A stretch of 64,000 nt of DNA from Epiperipatus broadwayi (lineage: Eukaryota > Onychophora > Udeonychophora > Euonychophora > Peripatidae): the NCBI GenBank assembly GCA_028023455.1, contig JAQFVV010000021.1:3808853-3872852 (forward strand), in the 5' to 3' direction. The notes under the pieces were generated by a model that had not been told where the DNA came from, did not search any database, and saw nothing but the letters and a program-made list of their open reading frames with translations. The position numbers and the translations under genes are program-made. Positions 12,371 through 27,200 of the stretch are shown in pieces. Positions within the stretch are counted from its first letter, which is position 1, and every line of letters starts with the position of its first letter.

Positions 12371-13460
12371 ATATATATAATACAAGAGAATATATACAAT
12401 ACCGAATTGATTAATGTAAACTCTGGGCTCTGTATCTTGTGGTTCTACCACTTCCAGCTACACCTGATAGCTTGCCTCATGGGTAGGGGATATTCTTCTG
12501 GCTGGACAAGAGAACTTGCCTTGAGTCAACAGTAGTCTTAGCAGCGTCCAGTCCCTCTGTGATCTTGCCTAGCTGCGTAGACAAATAGGTATTGCTATCG
12601 TGGGAATGCTTACTGCTGTTCATATTAGCAGGGCTTCCCTGGGAGAACGCATACTGTCTTTGTAGGTTAGACAGATGTTCTCCCCTTTTCTCCCAAAAGA
12701 CTGACCATACCATAATCAATAATTTCGCTAACTTATGATCCATCATAAGATAATATCTAGACATAATTTCATATGCAAAATAGGGATAGTAGACCAGAAA
12801 GAGGAAATAGATCTGATTATAGTAATTGTGGAAGGATATCAATGGGAAGGATTGTATTAACAGATTTTAGGCGAACTGCAATTTATGCACAAAAATTTCA
12901 GACTTATTCAAAGGAAAAACTGCATCCAATTACAAATTGCAGTTTATTGCAAAATGATTTCACCAGGAAAGCTTTCCATGTGGGGGGGGGGGGTCATATC
13001 TCTTCTCCAAAAATAAGGAACTCGTCTCAATACAGTTTTAAAAAATCTGTTAATTTTTGAAAACTGAAAGTATCTATTATTTATAAATGAAGACTTGCAA
13101 ACATCCTCCGATCCATTCTTGTAGTCCTGAAAAGTTGTTGTGTGGCAGAAGGTTCATGTACTAATGGTGTGGAAAAAATAAAATTCAAAAACCCTAATAA
13201 CATTTACAAACTTCATGAAAATATTGCTCTTGTAAAATAACTTTTAAAATGTGTCAAAGATTCATGCACATCTTTTTGTAGCCAAATAAATTGTTATTTT
13301 TTGTTGGTTAATTAGAAACTTTATTGTTTGCATGGAGAAAATGAAATAATTGCCTTTTTTTAAAATCCACCTGTTACTTCGTAGAAGGAATAATGAGAAA
13401 ATTGAGGTGATAGGACAAGCTAGGTGATAGGACAAGCTGATTCTGTCATATTGTTGATTT
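12371..13460. other. Unassigned; locally GC-richer patch 12420-12730
   Basis: The patch is noticeably less AT-rich than its surroundings and is open on the minus strand (12477-12842, about 121 residues, SQGSPANMNSS). No family was recognised. A G homopolymer lies at 12981-12992. Confidence 0.4.
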
Positions 13461-13535
13461 TAAAGTGTTCAAAATTCTTCAGAAATATTAGCAAATTCAC
13501 CACTTCCTTTATTTTGCTATAATATCTTATATATA

Positions 13536-13824
13536 TGCAATTTATCCACTTTACTTTGAACACTTTTTAGCAAAAACCTTTTATTGTACATATATGCATA
13601 CACAATCTTACATTTTGACTGTCCTGCAGCCTTTTTCAGAGCCACATTTACTTTAATTTTTTAAAAGTAAAAAGAAAAAAAATGTGTTTTTACTTTTAAA
13701 AAATTAAAGTAAATGTGGCTCTGAAGAAGACTGCAGGACAGTCAAAACATAAGATTGTGTAGGCATATATGAACAATGAAAGGTTTTTGCTAAAAAGTGT
13801 TCAAAGTAAAGTGGATAAATTGCA
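13536..13824. repeat. 138-bp-arm palindrome (family F4)
   Basis: Arms 13536-13673 and 13687-13824 are closely complementary around a 13-nt loop. The right arm carries CTGAAGA, then a GACTG/CAGTC hairpin and AAAAC, resembling a decayed hammerhead core. The same palindrome recurs at 29481-32370, split by a Penelope-like insertion. Confidence 0.8.
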
Positions 13825-13829
13825 TATAA

Positions 13830-15183
13830 TTTTCAAAAATGTTGTAGATTTTAAGATTTTAACTCTGTCGAGTTATAGTTCAAATTGACTGATTGTAATT
13901 TGAATGGTCTTTATATATGAAACATTTTTTTAAAAATCTGTAATAATGTTGATAATTTATTATATTTTATTTATATATTAGATAAGGGATAATTTACTGC
14001 TAATGAATTATTCAATTGCTTGCAGGTAGGCTACTATTAATCCAAACACTTATAATTCTATTATCCAAATAAAATTGCAAAGTATTGTTTTAATTGTTGC
14101 TAAAAACTACCATTAATCCAACCACCTATAACTTCAGTATCCAAATAAAATTTTAGTATATTGTTTTGATTTATTAATTTAGTTAGTTCTGTATAAATAT
14201 GTTTATAAATATAAGCATATTCTGTATTTTAAAGTATATCATAATTAATAAAATAAATTCATAAGTGTGCAAAAGTATATATATACTCAAAACTATAGAT
14301 AATTAATGTTTATTTAAAATTTTGACAGATATTGATTGGGTTTGTCGATATCTGAAAAATTTGCAAATCTGAGAAATGCCTTGGAATCAGGAATTTTGGA
14401 TTTACAATAGTCTATCTATATGTGAATAATATAATTCCTTATTATTTTATTGCAGCAAATAATTATTGCATTTATTAATATATGGTATAAACACTGAGGC
14501 CCCCTGTATTTGGATTGCGCTCTTTTTATCCAAATAGGAAATTTAAGGTTCATTAGATGTTTCTTGATCACTGAAAATGGATTTAAATTACTTTATCATT
14601 ATTAGCAGTGCTTATAAATGAGTACGGTCAATTTTACCTCCATAAGGGTGTAAGAAAAGAAAATGTGAAGAATAATATGTTAAAGGTGACTTTTATGACA
14701 GCTATACAAACTAATCTATGACACAAAACTTCCTATATATCATATGGTGATCTTGCTGACTTTTAATTCCTGTATATATCCAGAATTTAAATTTATGTGT
14801 GCTTATTACTATATATAAAATAAATGCTTATTTATATATAAAGAACAATATATTTAAATAATATGTGTTTTAACTTCTTTCACAGTTTCAAGTGGCATTT
14901 GTTGTTCATAAATAAGGCACCTAATTTTTGAATTATTACGTTTGAGGAGCATGGTAACTCAAGAGAAAATGTTTCCATAAGTACAGGCCATTATTCTGCA
15001 TACCCTTGTTTCGTAAGTACTTTCTTCAATAACTGATGATTAAGTATTAATTTAATGAATCTTAGTTTCATATTTAACTAGTGAGAAATTGGCTCAGTGC
15101 TTTACTGTATACTATACGTCCGTAAGTTTTATTACAATTAATTGTCATAAAATATATTGTAGGCTTAATGGTGATAGGATGCG
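13830..15183. other. Upstream of CUTC exon 1, nothing certain
   Basis: AT-rich sequence with no gene or repeat recognised. The CUTC promoter or a 5' noncoding exon may lie here, but neither could be placed. Confidence 0.4.
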
Positions 15184-15235
15184 ATGGAAGTTTGTGTTGA
15201 TACTTTAGAAGGAGCCTTGAATGCGGAAAGAGGAG
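15184..15235 (+). CDS. CUTC: CUTC exon 1 (start)
   Basis: This exon encodes MEVCVDTLEGALNAERG and ends in phase 1 before a GTAAG donor at 15236. The matching ATG at 15179 is out of frame. Any 5' untranslated exon could not be placed. Confidence 0.92.
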
Positions 15236-18200
15236 GTAAGTAGGCAATAAATTTAATTACTTTATTACGATATTCATTATTAGTAACAGCCACTCATACA
15301 TGAGTATGGTCATTGCACTCTTAAGAGGTAAAAGAAAGGATATATTACAGATGAGTTTTACCATGACTATATAAGTTGGTCTGTGAAACACAAAATCACT
15401 GATGGATAAAATGTGCTAGTCTATTATTTTGTTTATTTTATATTTTGTGATGTTGTCTTTTAGCTTCTTTAGCAAACTTAATCTACTGAAAGTCTTCAAC
15501 GTCTAATTGTAACTCTCCAAAATATTCTATGCTTAGCTATATCTTCCCAATGGAAGCAATCAGCATTACAGTTCTTTATAATGTTTTTGAGATAATTTTT
15601 ATACGAGCTGCCTTTTCCAGTAATGCCATGCTCAAGTTTTACATAAATATCCTTTTTAAAAAACTTTGTATTATTTATTTTTGTCACACATTCAATCTAC
15701 TAAAATTGTGATTTTACAAAAATGGTCTCTGCGATATCACAACCAGCTAGTTGAAGAATATATTGATCGGTTTTATGATCTTACTATCTTATTTTTAGAA
15801 TTTTGTAGAACATCTTTAAATGAAAATTTTCTAATGCTGTCATCTTACATCAGTAGTGCGCACAAATTGCACATCTTTCAATAAGTGAAGTAAAATAACA
15901 GCTCTATACATAATTAATTTAGTTGAAGTAAATTATTCCACTGTAATAAATGCTGCCTATCTTTTAACTTGTTAAAAAGCAGCAGTCCATTAGAGTCTGT
16001 GCTAAATCTCAAAATCACATTTCTACTTCAAAGGCTATCAAGATATTTAAACTGGTTCATATCCTCAAGTTAATAATTATTCGAGCTAAAAATTGTGAAG
16101 ATTTTTCTTTTTTCCTCACTAGTTCACATGATCACCATTTTTTAAGCTTGCACAAGCTGTTTACACAGAGGCTAAACTTTCCGTACAGTAGTGCCACTCG
16201 GTGCAAGCCAGAGTAATAAATGGATGCAGGAAGGTTTGTACCTAAAATCCCTATCTAATGCCTACTCATATAATATCCCCAGACTAGTTTCTAGCTCAGA
16301 TTCAAGGCTCCTCACTGGTGAATGCCACAAGCTAGAAACTAATCTGGAGATATTGGATGAGTAGGCAGTAGATAGAGATTTTATGTACAAACATTCCTGC
16401 ATCCAGTGATTGCTCTGGCTTGCACTGAGTGGTGCTACTATAGCGACAGTTTATTCTCTGTGTAGTTAATAAAGGACTTGAGTTTTTTTTAATATTAATC
16501 GCTAAACCAAAGTTTTTCTTTGCTGCATTAAAGTTGTTAAGGACATTCTATAGATCCCCTTTTGAATCGGCAAAGACAGCATAATCATCATCATATCTGA
16601 ATCCAGAAGCAAGAAAGTGAAGTTTTTTGTTTTGCTTTTAATCAATTCAAATTAAAAATTCCACATCAAATCTGTATCACATGTTGATCCCTGATTCATT
16701 AAGCTGCTTATAAACAAATTCTAAGTCCACTTTAAAAAATCAAAAACAAAATTGGAGCTAGTACACATATCTTTGTTTAACACTGGTTTTCAGTTCAAGT
16801 GATTTAATTCTGAGAAATAGAAAAATTAATTGTTTGGTTGAAAATGTCCACAAAGCTGATAGATAATTTTTGCCATAAAAAAAAATAGAATGCAATAAGA
16901 GTTGGCCCCAGATTGTTATCTGATGGATGATCTTAATTTGGTATTAATAAATTGATAAATCTGTGTGGTTAGATTTATTGCTACTAATTTCAAACAATCT
17001 GATTTAAATTTAGCCTTTTTTTAAGTACTCAGAAGCTTGAGATATTAAAACAGGCAAAACTCACTATACATATGCCACACGCTGCAAGCTAGAGTAATCA
17101 ATGGATGCCAGAAGGCTTGTGAATAAAATCCCCATCTAGTGCCTACTCATCCAATATCCCCAGACTAGTTACCTAGTTTCTGACTTGTGGCCTTTGTCAG
17201 TGAGGAGCCTTGAATCTGAGAGCACTGCACCTAGATTTTAGGATCTAATGCAATCCTCAGGCAGTCACCTTTTATCTTCACTTAACTACAAAACTATGAA
17301 TCTTAAACTGAAAACACCTTAATATTTTCAATCCAAGCTCATTAGCTTATATAGTCATATAGATCTGAACTCAGTTCAGTACTTATACATTTTGGTGTCT
17401 TTGGTTCTTTAATAACCATAGCCACGACTATCCTATTAGGCAGGATTGGTTTTAAGCCAACAAACATCACATGATCACCATTTCTTATACTTGCTTATAA
17501 CTGTTATTAAAACAGGCAAAACTCACTATATGTATTGCTACACATTACAAGCTAGAGTAATCAATGGATGCCAGAAGGTTTGTGCCTAATAGGATAGTGG
17601 TGGCTATGATTATTAATAATGAGCTTGGATTGAAAATATTAAGGTGTTTTCAGTTTAAGACTCATAGTTTTGTAGTTAAGTAGAGGTAAAAGATGGCTGC
17701 TGGAGGGTTGCATTAGATCTTAAGATCTAGGTGCAGTGCTCTCAGATTAAAGGCTCCTCACTGATGAAGGCCACAAGCCAGAAACTAGGAAACTAGTCTG
17801 GGAATATTGGATGAGTAGGCACTAGATTGGGGATTTTATGCACAAGCCTTCTGGCATCCATCGATTACTCTAGCTTGCAGTGTGTGGCAATACGTATAGT
17901 GAGTTTTGCCTGTTTTAATAACAGTTATAAGCAAGCATAAGAAATGGTGATCATGTGATGTTTATTGGCTTAAAACTTGAGATACGCAAGTTAATATGAA
18001 AACATTTATTTAAAAAAAAGCAAATTTATATTTAATAGTACTAAGCTAGCTTTGAGAAGATTCTCACCAGAATTATAGTGCAGAATAAAACCTCATAGTT
18101 GAGATTATTACATTACATATCTACATAAAAAGAGCTTAACGTTTGATATTTACATTTTTTAAAATGTAATTGTAAACAACAAACCACAGTGATATATCTA

Positions 18201-21200
18201 TTTTTATTTGGAAGAAAGATGGATTTTGGGGAAGGGGTGAGTGTTATAGTGTATAAATATGTCATCACAACTTTTATAGACAGATTGGCCATCAAGAAGA
18301 TAAATCATATCTTATTGAAATGTTGTTTGACCACATCTGTGGAGAATTTTCATTGTCTATTGGATCAGTTGTTATACAAACCATATAAATTTTTACAGCT
18401 TTTGTAAAGTTTTCTCTATTAAGAACTACCACGTAGTGTTTCTCAAAGCCTGTTTCAAATTCATATTTACGTGTAGGTGTCAGAGGTTTTGAAAAGGGCT
18501 ATAGTTTTGATTGCATTGAGAAATCAGGGCAAATTTAAACTAGCTTTAATTAGCATAAACACCTCTGTAATAGGACTAACACAAGCTGCATACACTCTTC
18601 CATATTTCTGGTACATGAGATAGAGACACAGCATGTTTTTAAATATGAAACTGTCAAAATTAATTGCAAGAAGAGAAATGTTAAAAATAGAAAGATTAAA
18701 GAGGTGCATAATTCATTGTTCTTTCAAAAAGTGCAATGAACTAGATCTCTAATACCATTGAAAGTATCACACAATGGAATTTGAATACTAATTATATTCT
18801 GTGCACACTATTTAACAATCATTATACTGCTATAATGCGAAAATATTGATAAAACACTTGCAAGATGAAAGAAAAAATAGACCAATAATGATGAATTAGA
18901 AGAAGTTAGCAACTATAAATACCTTGGTCAAATTATTAATACAGATGGAAACCATAATGGATGAAATTAATCATAGAATTAAACTTAAATGGGGTGATTT
19001 TGGTAGGAATAATGTAATATTAAAAGGAAATATTCTTGTGTTTGGAAAAGGGAACATTTTTAATGAATATATTTTACCAGTTCTTATTTATGGATCTGAA
19101 CTTGGACACTTAACAGAAAAGCAATGTAGACGCTTCACTCCACAAAATATGGAGAGATGTTAGGAGTAACAAGAAGGGATTAAAAACAAAATACATGGAT
19201 GGAAGAGCAATCAGGTACTACTGACATTATTGAAGATATTGAAATGGAACTGGGCTGAACATATTTCTAGAAGAGAAAATAATAAATGGACAGTTTAAAT
19301 CTTAAACTGGATGCCAAGAGATTGAAGATCTAGAAAGAGACCACATGTGAGATGTGTGGATGCAATAAGGATGTTTGCTGATGTAATATGAAAAAGAGAG
19401 GTCAGAAATTGGAGAAATTGGATTAAACTTAGCCGTTCATCCTGCAGTGGATCGATAATGGTGGGAAATAATGATAGTGATATCTCCGAAGTTTAATTTA
19501 GAGAATCCCTCTTTAAATTCTTAAAATTTTCATTAGTTTTATTACATATAATAAGATACATAAATTATTTTTGAAAAAAAGTTTTCTTCAGTTATATGAT
19601 GCGATCGCTTGTAGTAATAAGTTTTGTCTTGAAGTATATGATTAAAAAATCTTACATTATGTAAAAGGAATTACTTATAATTACACTTGCTATTTTAGTA
19701 AGGAATATACAAATGATTTTTGTAGGAGCTTCCAGGTTAGAATTATGTGCCAATATGGTCGAAGGAGGTACAACTCCCAGCTTGGGTAAGTAATTCTTAA
19801 ATCTTACTTTTATATTATGTTTACTAATTTCTGAATGTGTAAGTTTTGGAACTATAAATCTTCCCTTTTACAAATAATAATAATAATAATAATAATTCCA
19901 TGTATCTATTAAAAAAAAAAAGTCAACTTTATTTTCTATTCTAAGTCAGCTTAATGCTTAAAATTTTAAAAAATAAAAACTCATATGATCAGATGCTCAG
20001 GTGGCCATTTGACATTTGATAGTTAGGTAAGAATTGATCCAGAGACACCGGTTTTGGAAATTGAGTTAAACTACAAAAACTTCACATGATTACCATCTCT
20101 TATGCTAGCACATAACTGTTATTAAACAGGCAAAACTCTCCATACATTGATTACTCTGGTTGGCACAGGGTGGCACTACTGTATGCGTACAAAAACTTAT
20201 TAAAATTCTTTTTTTTTGTACTTTTATAAAAAAATAGATAAAAATAGTCTTTGATTCTTTAAGCTCTGCTTAATTGATTCTATATATGTAAATTTTTCTT
20301 TATCACAAATGCAGCTTGTTGAGCATTGAATCTTGGGTCCTTTCTTGGAAAAATGCAATTTTCAATTGTATAGTGGTTTAAACATGCTTTGTATTTGTCA
20401 GTTTCATAAATTTTTAATAAATGATAACTTTTATTAAGGAAAAATGCAATTTTCAATTGTATAGTGGTTTAAACATGCTTTGTATTTGTCAGTTTCATAA
20501 ATTTTTAATAAATGATAACTTTTATTAAGTAAAAAAATGAATAATTTTTGGTATCTTTTGCATCATTACATTTGAATTTGTTTTTCTTTTCTCTGGCCTT
20601 TTAATAAATAAGTAAAATAGTAATTAAATATCCCATCCTAAGATAAGGCCCTCTTCACTATTTTCTGTGGAGAAACAGTGAAGTATGAGTATCACTCTCC
20701 AGACTTACCAATTTCCAGGTGGTGAGGCCTTATGCAATTTTTCATATTTGTTTTATCGTCTAACTAAAAATAGCTAAAGACCCATTTACCAACCAGTATT
20801 GAATTTTTAATTAGATTTGTTAAGGACTGTGTGGCTACCTGGGGGAAAAAAAATTCCTAAACGTGATTGGAATCAGAAATTTTCAAGTTTACCTAACCTA
20901 GATTTGAACCCATATCAAGGGCATGATAGGTAGATGCTCTTATTATTGAGATAACAAATGCAAAAATATAAACATTAAAAGCTTTACATTGTCTAAAAGG
21001 GCCTTTTGGTGTGGTGGTAGTGCATCAGCTTACCATGCATATTACTTGAGGTTTGAATCAGCCTGGTAGAATAATTATTTCTTGAGTTCCAATCAGCTTA
21101 CAATTTTTAACATGTCTATGACATATTGTTCGAATCTGATCTTTTTTTTGAATTCCAAACATCCATTATTGGTCAGTAAATAAATATTAAATTTTAGCTA

Positions 21201-24200
21201 GGAGTTAAAACAAAAAATGGAGTAACAGTCAAACTTACATTATTCTGTATTTATTAAGGCAGAAAATGTTTTCTTACTTGTCTACGAAAGGATGTTGAGA
21301 GACATTTCACCAAAATGGACTATTCAAAAGCTATTTCCTTTTTTAACTACACTACTGCAATCTTCCTTGCTATTAATAGCAGCATGATAATCAAATACGT
21401 ATTAGTTAATAACACAATTAAGAAACGTTTATAAATTCACGTAACTTTTTTTTGAATTAAATATATATTGTAGATCAAGAAGTTTATGGTTTACAACATT
21501 ATATTTCTGATGATTTAAAATTTATATTAAAATTTTTAGTTATAACATCAGTCCGCTGAGATCAGAGGGTTTTCTATTAAATGATGAAGATTTTGCAGCT
21601 TTATGGATAATACTAGCTAGATACTCATTTACTGCCTTATTTTAATATTAGTAATATAAATGTTCGGACATTTATACAGAAAAGGTAACCATGTATTTTT
21701 TTGTCTAAATACTTTTAATTCATGCTTAGCATGCTTTTGATGTATTATATTTCGTATTCATAGCTCATTCATTTCTTACTTTAATTAAATGGCTATTTGA
21801 TTTGACTTTTGTGAACCAGTTGTCCTAAAGAAAAATCTTAAATTTGCCTAAACATACCAGCTGCTTAAAAAGTTTATTAGCCATTATGTCACGAGGCTTT
21901 CCATATATTTTTATAAAAATAACACACTTCTCATACTGCACTTTTCACAGTACTTTGTTTAATGTATGACAGTTTCGGCTGACTGACTTCTTCAGAGATT
22001 TGAAAATTGTCTTATATTAAATAAAGCATTGTCAGAAGTATGTTTAAAGATCGAACAGAAGCAATGCAATGTGAGTGAAATAAATCATATTTATAATACA
22101 GTAATTAGATATGTTGCCTTGTGGCTTGATTTAAAAGCTAAAGATTTCTCGATCAATTTTTGCTGGAGGAAATTAATAGTTGAAAAAAAATCTCAATTTG
22201 GTCACTTATATAGAACTGTTGTGCTCGACCCTGTCAGGTCTCAAATATCACATGATTTCCTGAGCTATTTACTGATTTTACTAATATGTTTACTATATAT
22301 AGGATATATGAGCACAGACTTTCACATGACCCTCCACTCTAGCGTTCCATCATCAGATTTTCAATTGGATGGATGGATGAAGAATTGGAGTATGGAGAGG
22401 ATTGAAGCCTGTCCATTAAAGTATGAAGATTGGCTATCTTAATATATATTTGAACACTTATTGCATATATATGTAGAGATGATAATCTGGACCAACTGAT
22501 GATTGCCGGTTTAGCATGAAATACATATATTGGTGATTATTTATCTTTTCGACATATATGTGTTCAAGTGTATCAGTGTTCTGAGATAGAGTGGAGAGTG
22601 GTGGGTCATGTGAAAGTCTTTGCTCATATACCCTATATATTACATAGATTGATACAGATATATAATAAACCTGTATTTCAGTTATTACATAATATATATA
22701 TACATATATCTGAAAAACTCATTATCTCCTATTTGGAAAAAAAATTCTCACACTAAACTTCTGGATACTCAATTATCTTCATGAGAAGTATTTGTGGTCC
22801 ACATAGGTTATTCTTTACAGTGACTTCCTGCTTTTTTTTCACATATGCCCTCTTCATATGTTCAAAGAGAAATTGCCATTTAAAATGTATAAAATAATTC
22901 AAGATATAATTATGTATAAAATAATTCAAGATATAATTTCATCACTTAAAATTCGTCTCAAAATAAGATCCCTTTTTTAAATATACAACTAAGAATCTAC
23001 AATCAAAGGATTATGGGGTATAAAATGGAATTTCTTATGAGATGCGGAAATAAATCTCTTCTATTCCAACAATAACGTCATCTGTATTTGATTTTTCTAG
23101 ATGATGCGAAAATCTCATCAACAGAATCAGGATATTCCATGGTCGTTGTCCGTAAATGAAATTTATCCGTAACTGATTTTTGTAAATGTGGATAAATACA
23201 AACTATGAACCACATAGTTAATGACTTACTGGATTTATCACTACAATGGCAGAACTAAAGGACTTAATAAAGCCACTAGAAAATCTATCTCCAGGTTGTA
23301 ATCCCTACAAAATTTTTTTATGATATCTTGTTAATAGTTAAACTGAATAAATCTGTAAGCAAAATAAATAATTAACATTTTCAAATATTTAGTACAGTAT
23401 GAAATTAGCACAGTATTTAATATATGATAAAATTACATCTCTATCAAAAGCTGTAAAAGGAATATACCTCCACAAAAATATTTCACCGATAATACATAGT
23501 GATTTTAAAATTTTTTAAGCATGTTTCCAATATATAAGGCATCACATGATCACCATTCTTTATGCTTACACAAGCTATTTTTCACAGAGGCAAAACTCTT
23601 CACACAGTAGCGCCATTCAGTGCAAGCCAGAGTAATCAATGGATGCAGGAAGGTTTGTGCATAAAATCCCTATCTAGTGCCTACTCATCCAATATCCCCA
23701 GACTACTTTCTAGCTTGTGGCTTTCATCAGTGAGGAGTCTTGTATATGAGAGCACTGCACCTAAATCTTAGGATCTAATGCAACCCTCCAGCACCAACCT
23801 TCTACTTTTTTTAGCTAACTATGTCCAAAAAAAGTAAAAGAAGGTTGCTGGAAGGTGATGAAATCCACAAGCTAGAAACTAGTCTGGGATATTGAATGAG
23901 TAGGCACTAGGTAGAGATTTTATGCACAAACCTTCCTGCATCCATTAATTACTCTGGCTTGCACTGAGTGGCGGTACTATATGGATAGTACATAAAGCAT
24001 CTGATGTAATTGGAGGTATTTAAATTCAGAATTAACGCTTTCTGTATTTTTATATTTCCTCAAAAAAAACATTAACTGCAAACTCAGCAGTTAAAATGTT
24101 TTTTATAATTGAAGAGGTTTTTTTTTTATTTGATAAATTCCAATTTTTTTTTTTTTACTTATTTTTAATAAAAGATTTGTAAAAAATTAAATCCTCAAAA

Positions 24201-27200
24201 TTTTTTTATTGAAATATTTAGTAAATTAAATCACAGAATCCAATTCTGCGACATATAAATAGGTAAAAGTTTTCACGAAACCGTTGTTCAATTGACTATG
24301 TGATTATGTCTTCATCTTCATAGATTTTCTCAAATTCTCTTGCTGAATTATATGATATGAAGACTCCTGCCTTAACTTCTTAATTTAGACCCAATCATAA
24401 AATGATCTTATTGCTGTAGATTTCTTTATACGCAGTTGTAAATATTTTTATTTTATTACATATAATGCTTAAATTGTTTAGTAATATGAAAAGCACTATA
24501 ACAGAAAACAAAAATTAAATAGACTGAAAATAATTTCAACACGTAAGCATCATAATCATGGTCGTTTAGTATATATATAAGTTGTGTTCTTAAAAGAAGA
24601 TCACATGAAATTCTCCTGTCAGCAGATAACTTTTCTAAATAGCTTACTGATATTACTGTGAAATTTAATGATTTAATTTTTTAATTGTTATTAAAAAAAA
24701 TTTTTAATATATATTTTTATTTATAAAATTTGGATATTTTTTATATAAGGAATGATAACCACTGTGAAACAATATATAAAGATTCCGGTTTTTATAATGA
24801 TCAGACCTCGAGGTGGAGATTTTCTTTATACTAATGAAGAACTAGAAATTATGAAAGAAGATATTATAACTGCCAAAGAAAAAGGAGTTGATGGAATTGT
24901 CCTAGGGGTGTTAACCAGGTACGTTTATTAATTAAAACAAGTTTTAAATTAAGAAGCTTATTAATTAAAATAGTGACAACTATCTTTCTTTTTTAACTGA
25001 TAGCGATGGTCGTATTGATGTTGCAAATACAAGACAGCTAATTGGTAAGTAACAAAAAAAAATAATGTAGCTATAAATTAATTGTAAAATTTTGTAATCA
25101 TATTAGAAATTAGAATTCTATCTAAAAAAATTAGTATCTGTTTGAGATTATCTGATATATAAGAAATGACTTAGATTAATTTAATCAATTAATACATCTG
25201 TAACCTAGTTTGTAAAGTTTTGACAAAACTAGTATTTGGCTTTTAATCTTTCAAGATAGATGCCTAAATGCAGATTAAATGTAAGATAGAGAAGCCAAAT
25301 GTTTTGATATATTCTTGTTTTTATGCATTTTAGATATTATATAATAGCCAAATTCTGAATTTTTAACTTTGACAATACAAGATCCGCACAACAAATTTAA
25401 GTAACTCCATTAGCTGTCGATATTCTTGCAGCTAGTCCTTTGGGCCTTGTACTGTTACAGTTAATTATTTGAAGTATAGCTCTTTTATAATATTTAATTT
25501 TCACTAGAGGGCGCTTTAGTTCCCTTACTTTAGTTATGGGAGAATAAATATAAACAGTGTTTATACAGAAAGTAGTTTCTTCGTTGTTTTTGCTGGGTTT
25601 GGAAAAAGATAAGGGGGATTTCGATATAAAGGCCATGTTGTGGAAATAGGATGGAGCAGGATAGTGAAGAATATGGGAAAAACTTAGGGTGGGGAATGAA
25701 AAGGGAAGGGAAGTTGGCTAATAAGTTTCTCTGGGCATAGTGGTTAAGAGATTCCTGATTTCGATAAAGCAGAAGCCATAGCATATCACATGTGATTTGT
25801 ATATATGTTTATATTTAGGAGTGTGAATAAAGGGAAATTTAAATGAAGATAGCATGATGGTGTAGAGAATGTCTATGAATATTAATAATAAAAAAATATT
25901 TTTAAAGGCCAAGAGTATTAGTTAGTGTAAGCAAGGGTGTAAAAATATAAATTGATAGAAAAAGTTGAAGAGTGTTTTTATAAAGGAAAAATTAGATTTA
26001 TTAATACTAGAGTCAGATTTGAGAGATGAAAAAGAATTGAATCTATAAAAATATGAATGATGAGAATACACAGAATGAAGAGAATAAGAAAAAAGGGAAT
26101 ATTAAGGAAATTATTTTAGGAAGAACTTGTAAAGAACACATATTGGGTTAGCTGAAATAAGATGTTCTTTACAAGTTAACATATTTAGTCACTGGAAATA
26201 GGGAATATATGAAAAAGTGGAATGGAAATATTAGGATGTTTAATAACAGTGATGAACTTCTGGTTGTCATTTGACCCACGGATACTTTCAGAAATGTATA
26301 TAAAATGGCCCTATATAAAACTTCTATTTAATCACATTGAATTCAGAGTTAAGTAAAATAAAATATTTTTTATTTTCTCGACTACATCTTTATCTCTCCA
26401 ACTTTTACAATAGTTTTAGTTCATTTTATCAAAGTACAATATTCCAGTAAATTTGGTCTAAGTGACTACAGATTTAATCTGAGAGCATTTTATTTGTTTT
26501 ATAGTGATTTTTACAGGTGAACATACATTACCATAAATAAAAATCAAATTTTACTTCATTTTATTATTATTTTACATTTAATTTTTTTTTTTATTATAAT
26601 AGCTTCACCAAGTAAGATAAAAAAAATTGACACAGAAATTGAGCATTTCAAAAGAAATGGACCTAAAATATTTTTTTTATAGAAACAAATAGTAAAGTAT
26701 TGTGCCTTATATCTGGAAAGTATCTCAACTAATAATGATCTGGAAAGTATCTCAACTAATAATGAACTCAATATTAAGAGGCACTGCTTATCAAAACATT
26801 CTGATTACAACAAAATTATTGGGGAAGAAAGAAGTATTAAGTTAGAAAACTTGAAAAGGAGCTTCATCAAATGGCTGACGTGTTTCGTAAAACATACAAG
26901 CAAGTCAGAAAATTCTGTTAAAAGCAAATTATTTCTAAAAACCATTTTCTGAAGGAGGTTTATAAAAGACTGCTTCCTAACTGCTATGGAATTAATCTGC
27001 TCGGAACATAAGAAGAAATTTGAGAATAGAAGTATGTCATGAAAAGTAGTTACAAGATGAAATGAAAAATTGTTATTAAATGTGAAATATTTGTTAATAA
27101 TAATTTCATTACTTTAGTTTTAATTCACAAAAGAATTATGGCCCTCATTTAAAAAGGGAAACTTGAAATTGGCCTGCCACTTGAAAAGGTTGTCCGCCCC

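Noticed and set aside
11948-12399. 87- and 119-residue frames on both strands of the 11.9-kb palindrome
   Set aside because: The two frames are mirror images produced by the palindrome. They have no domain or codon signal.
22029-22442. 137-residue plus-strand frame as a gene
   Set aside because: It overlaps the F2 repeat, has no homology, and lies within a CUTC intron with no splice support.
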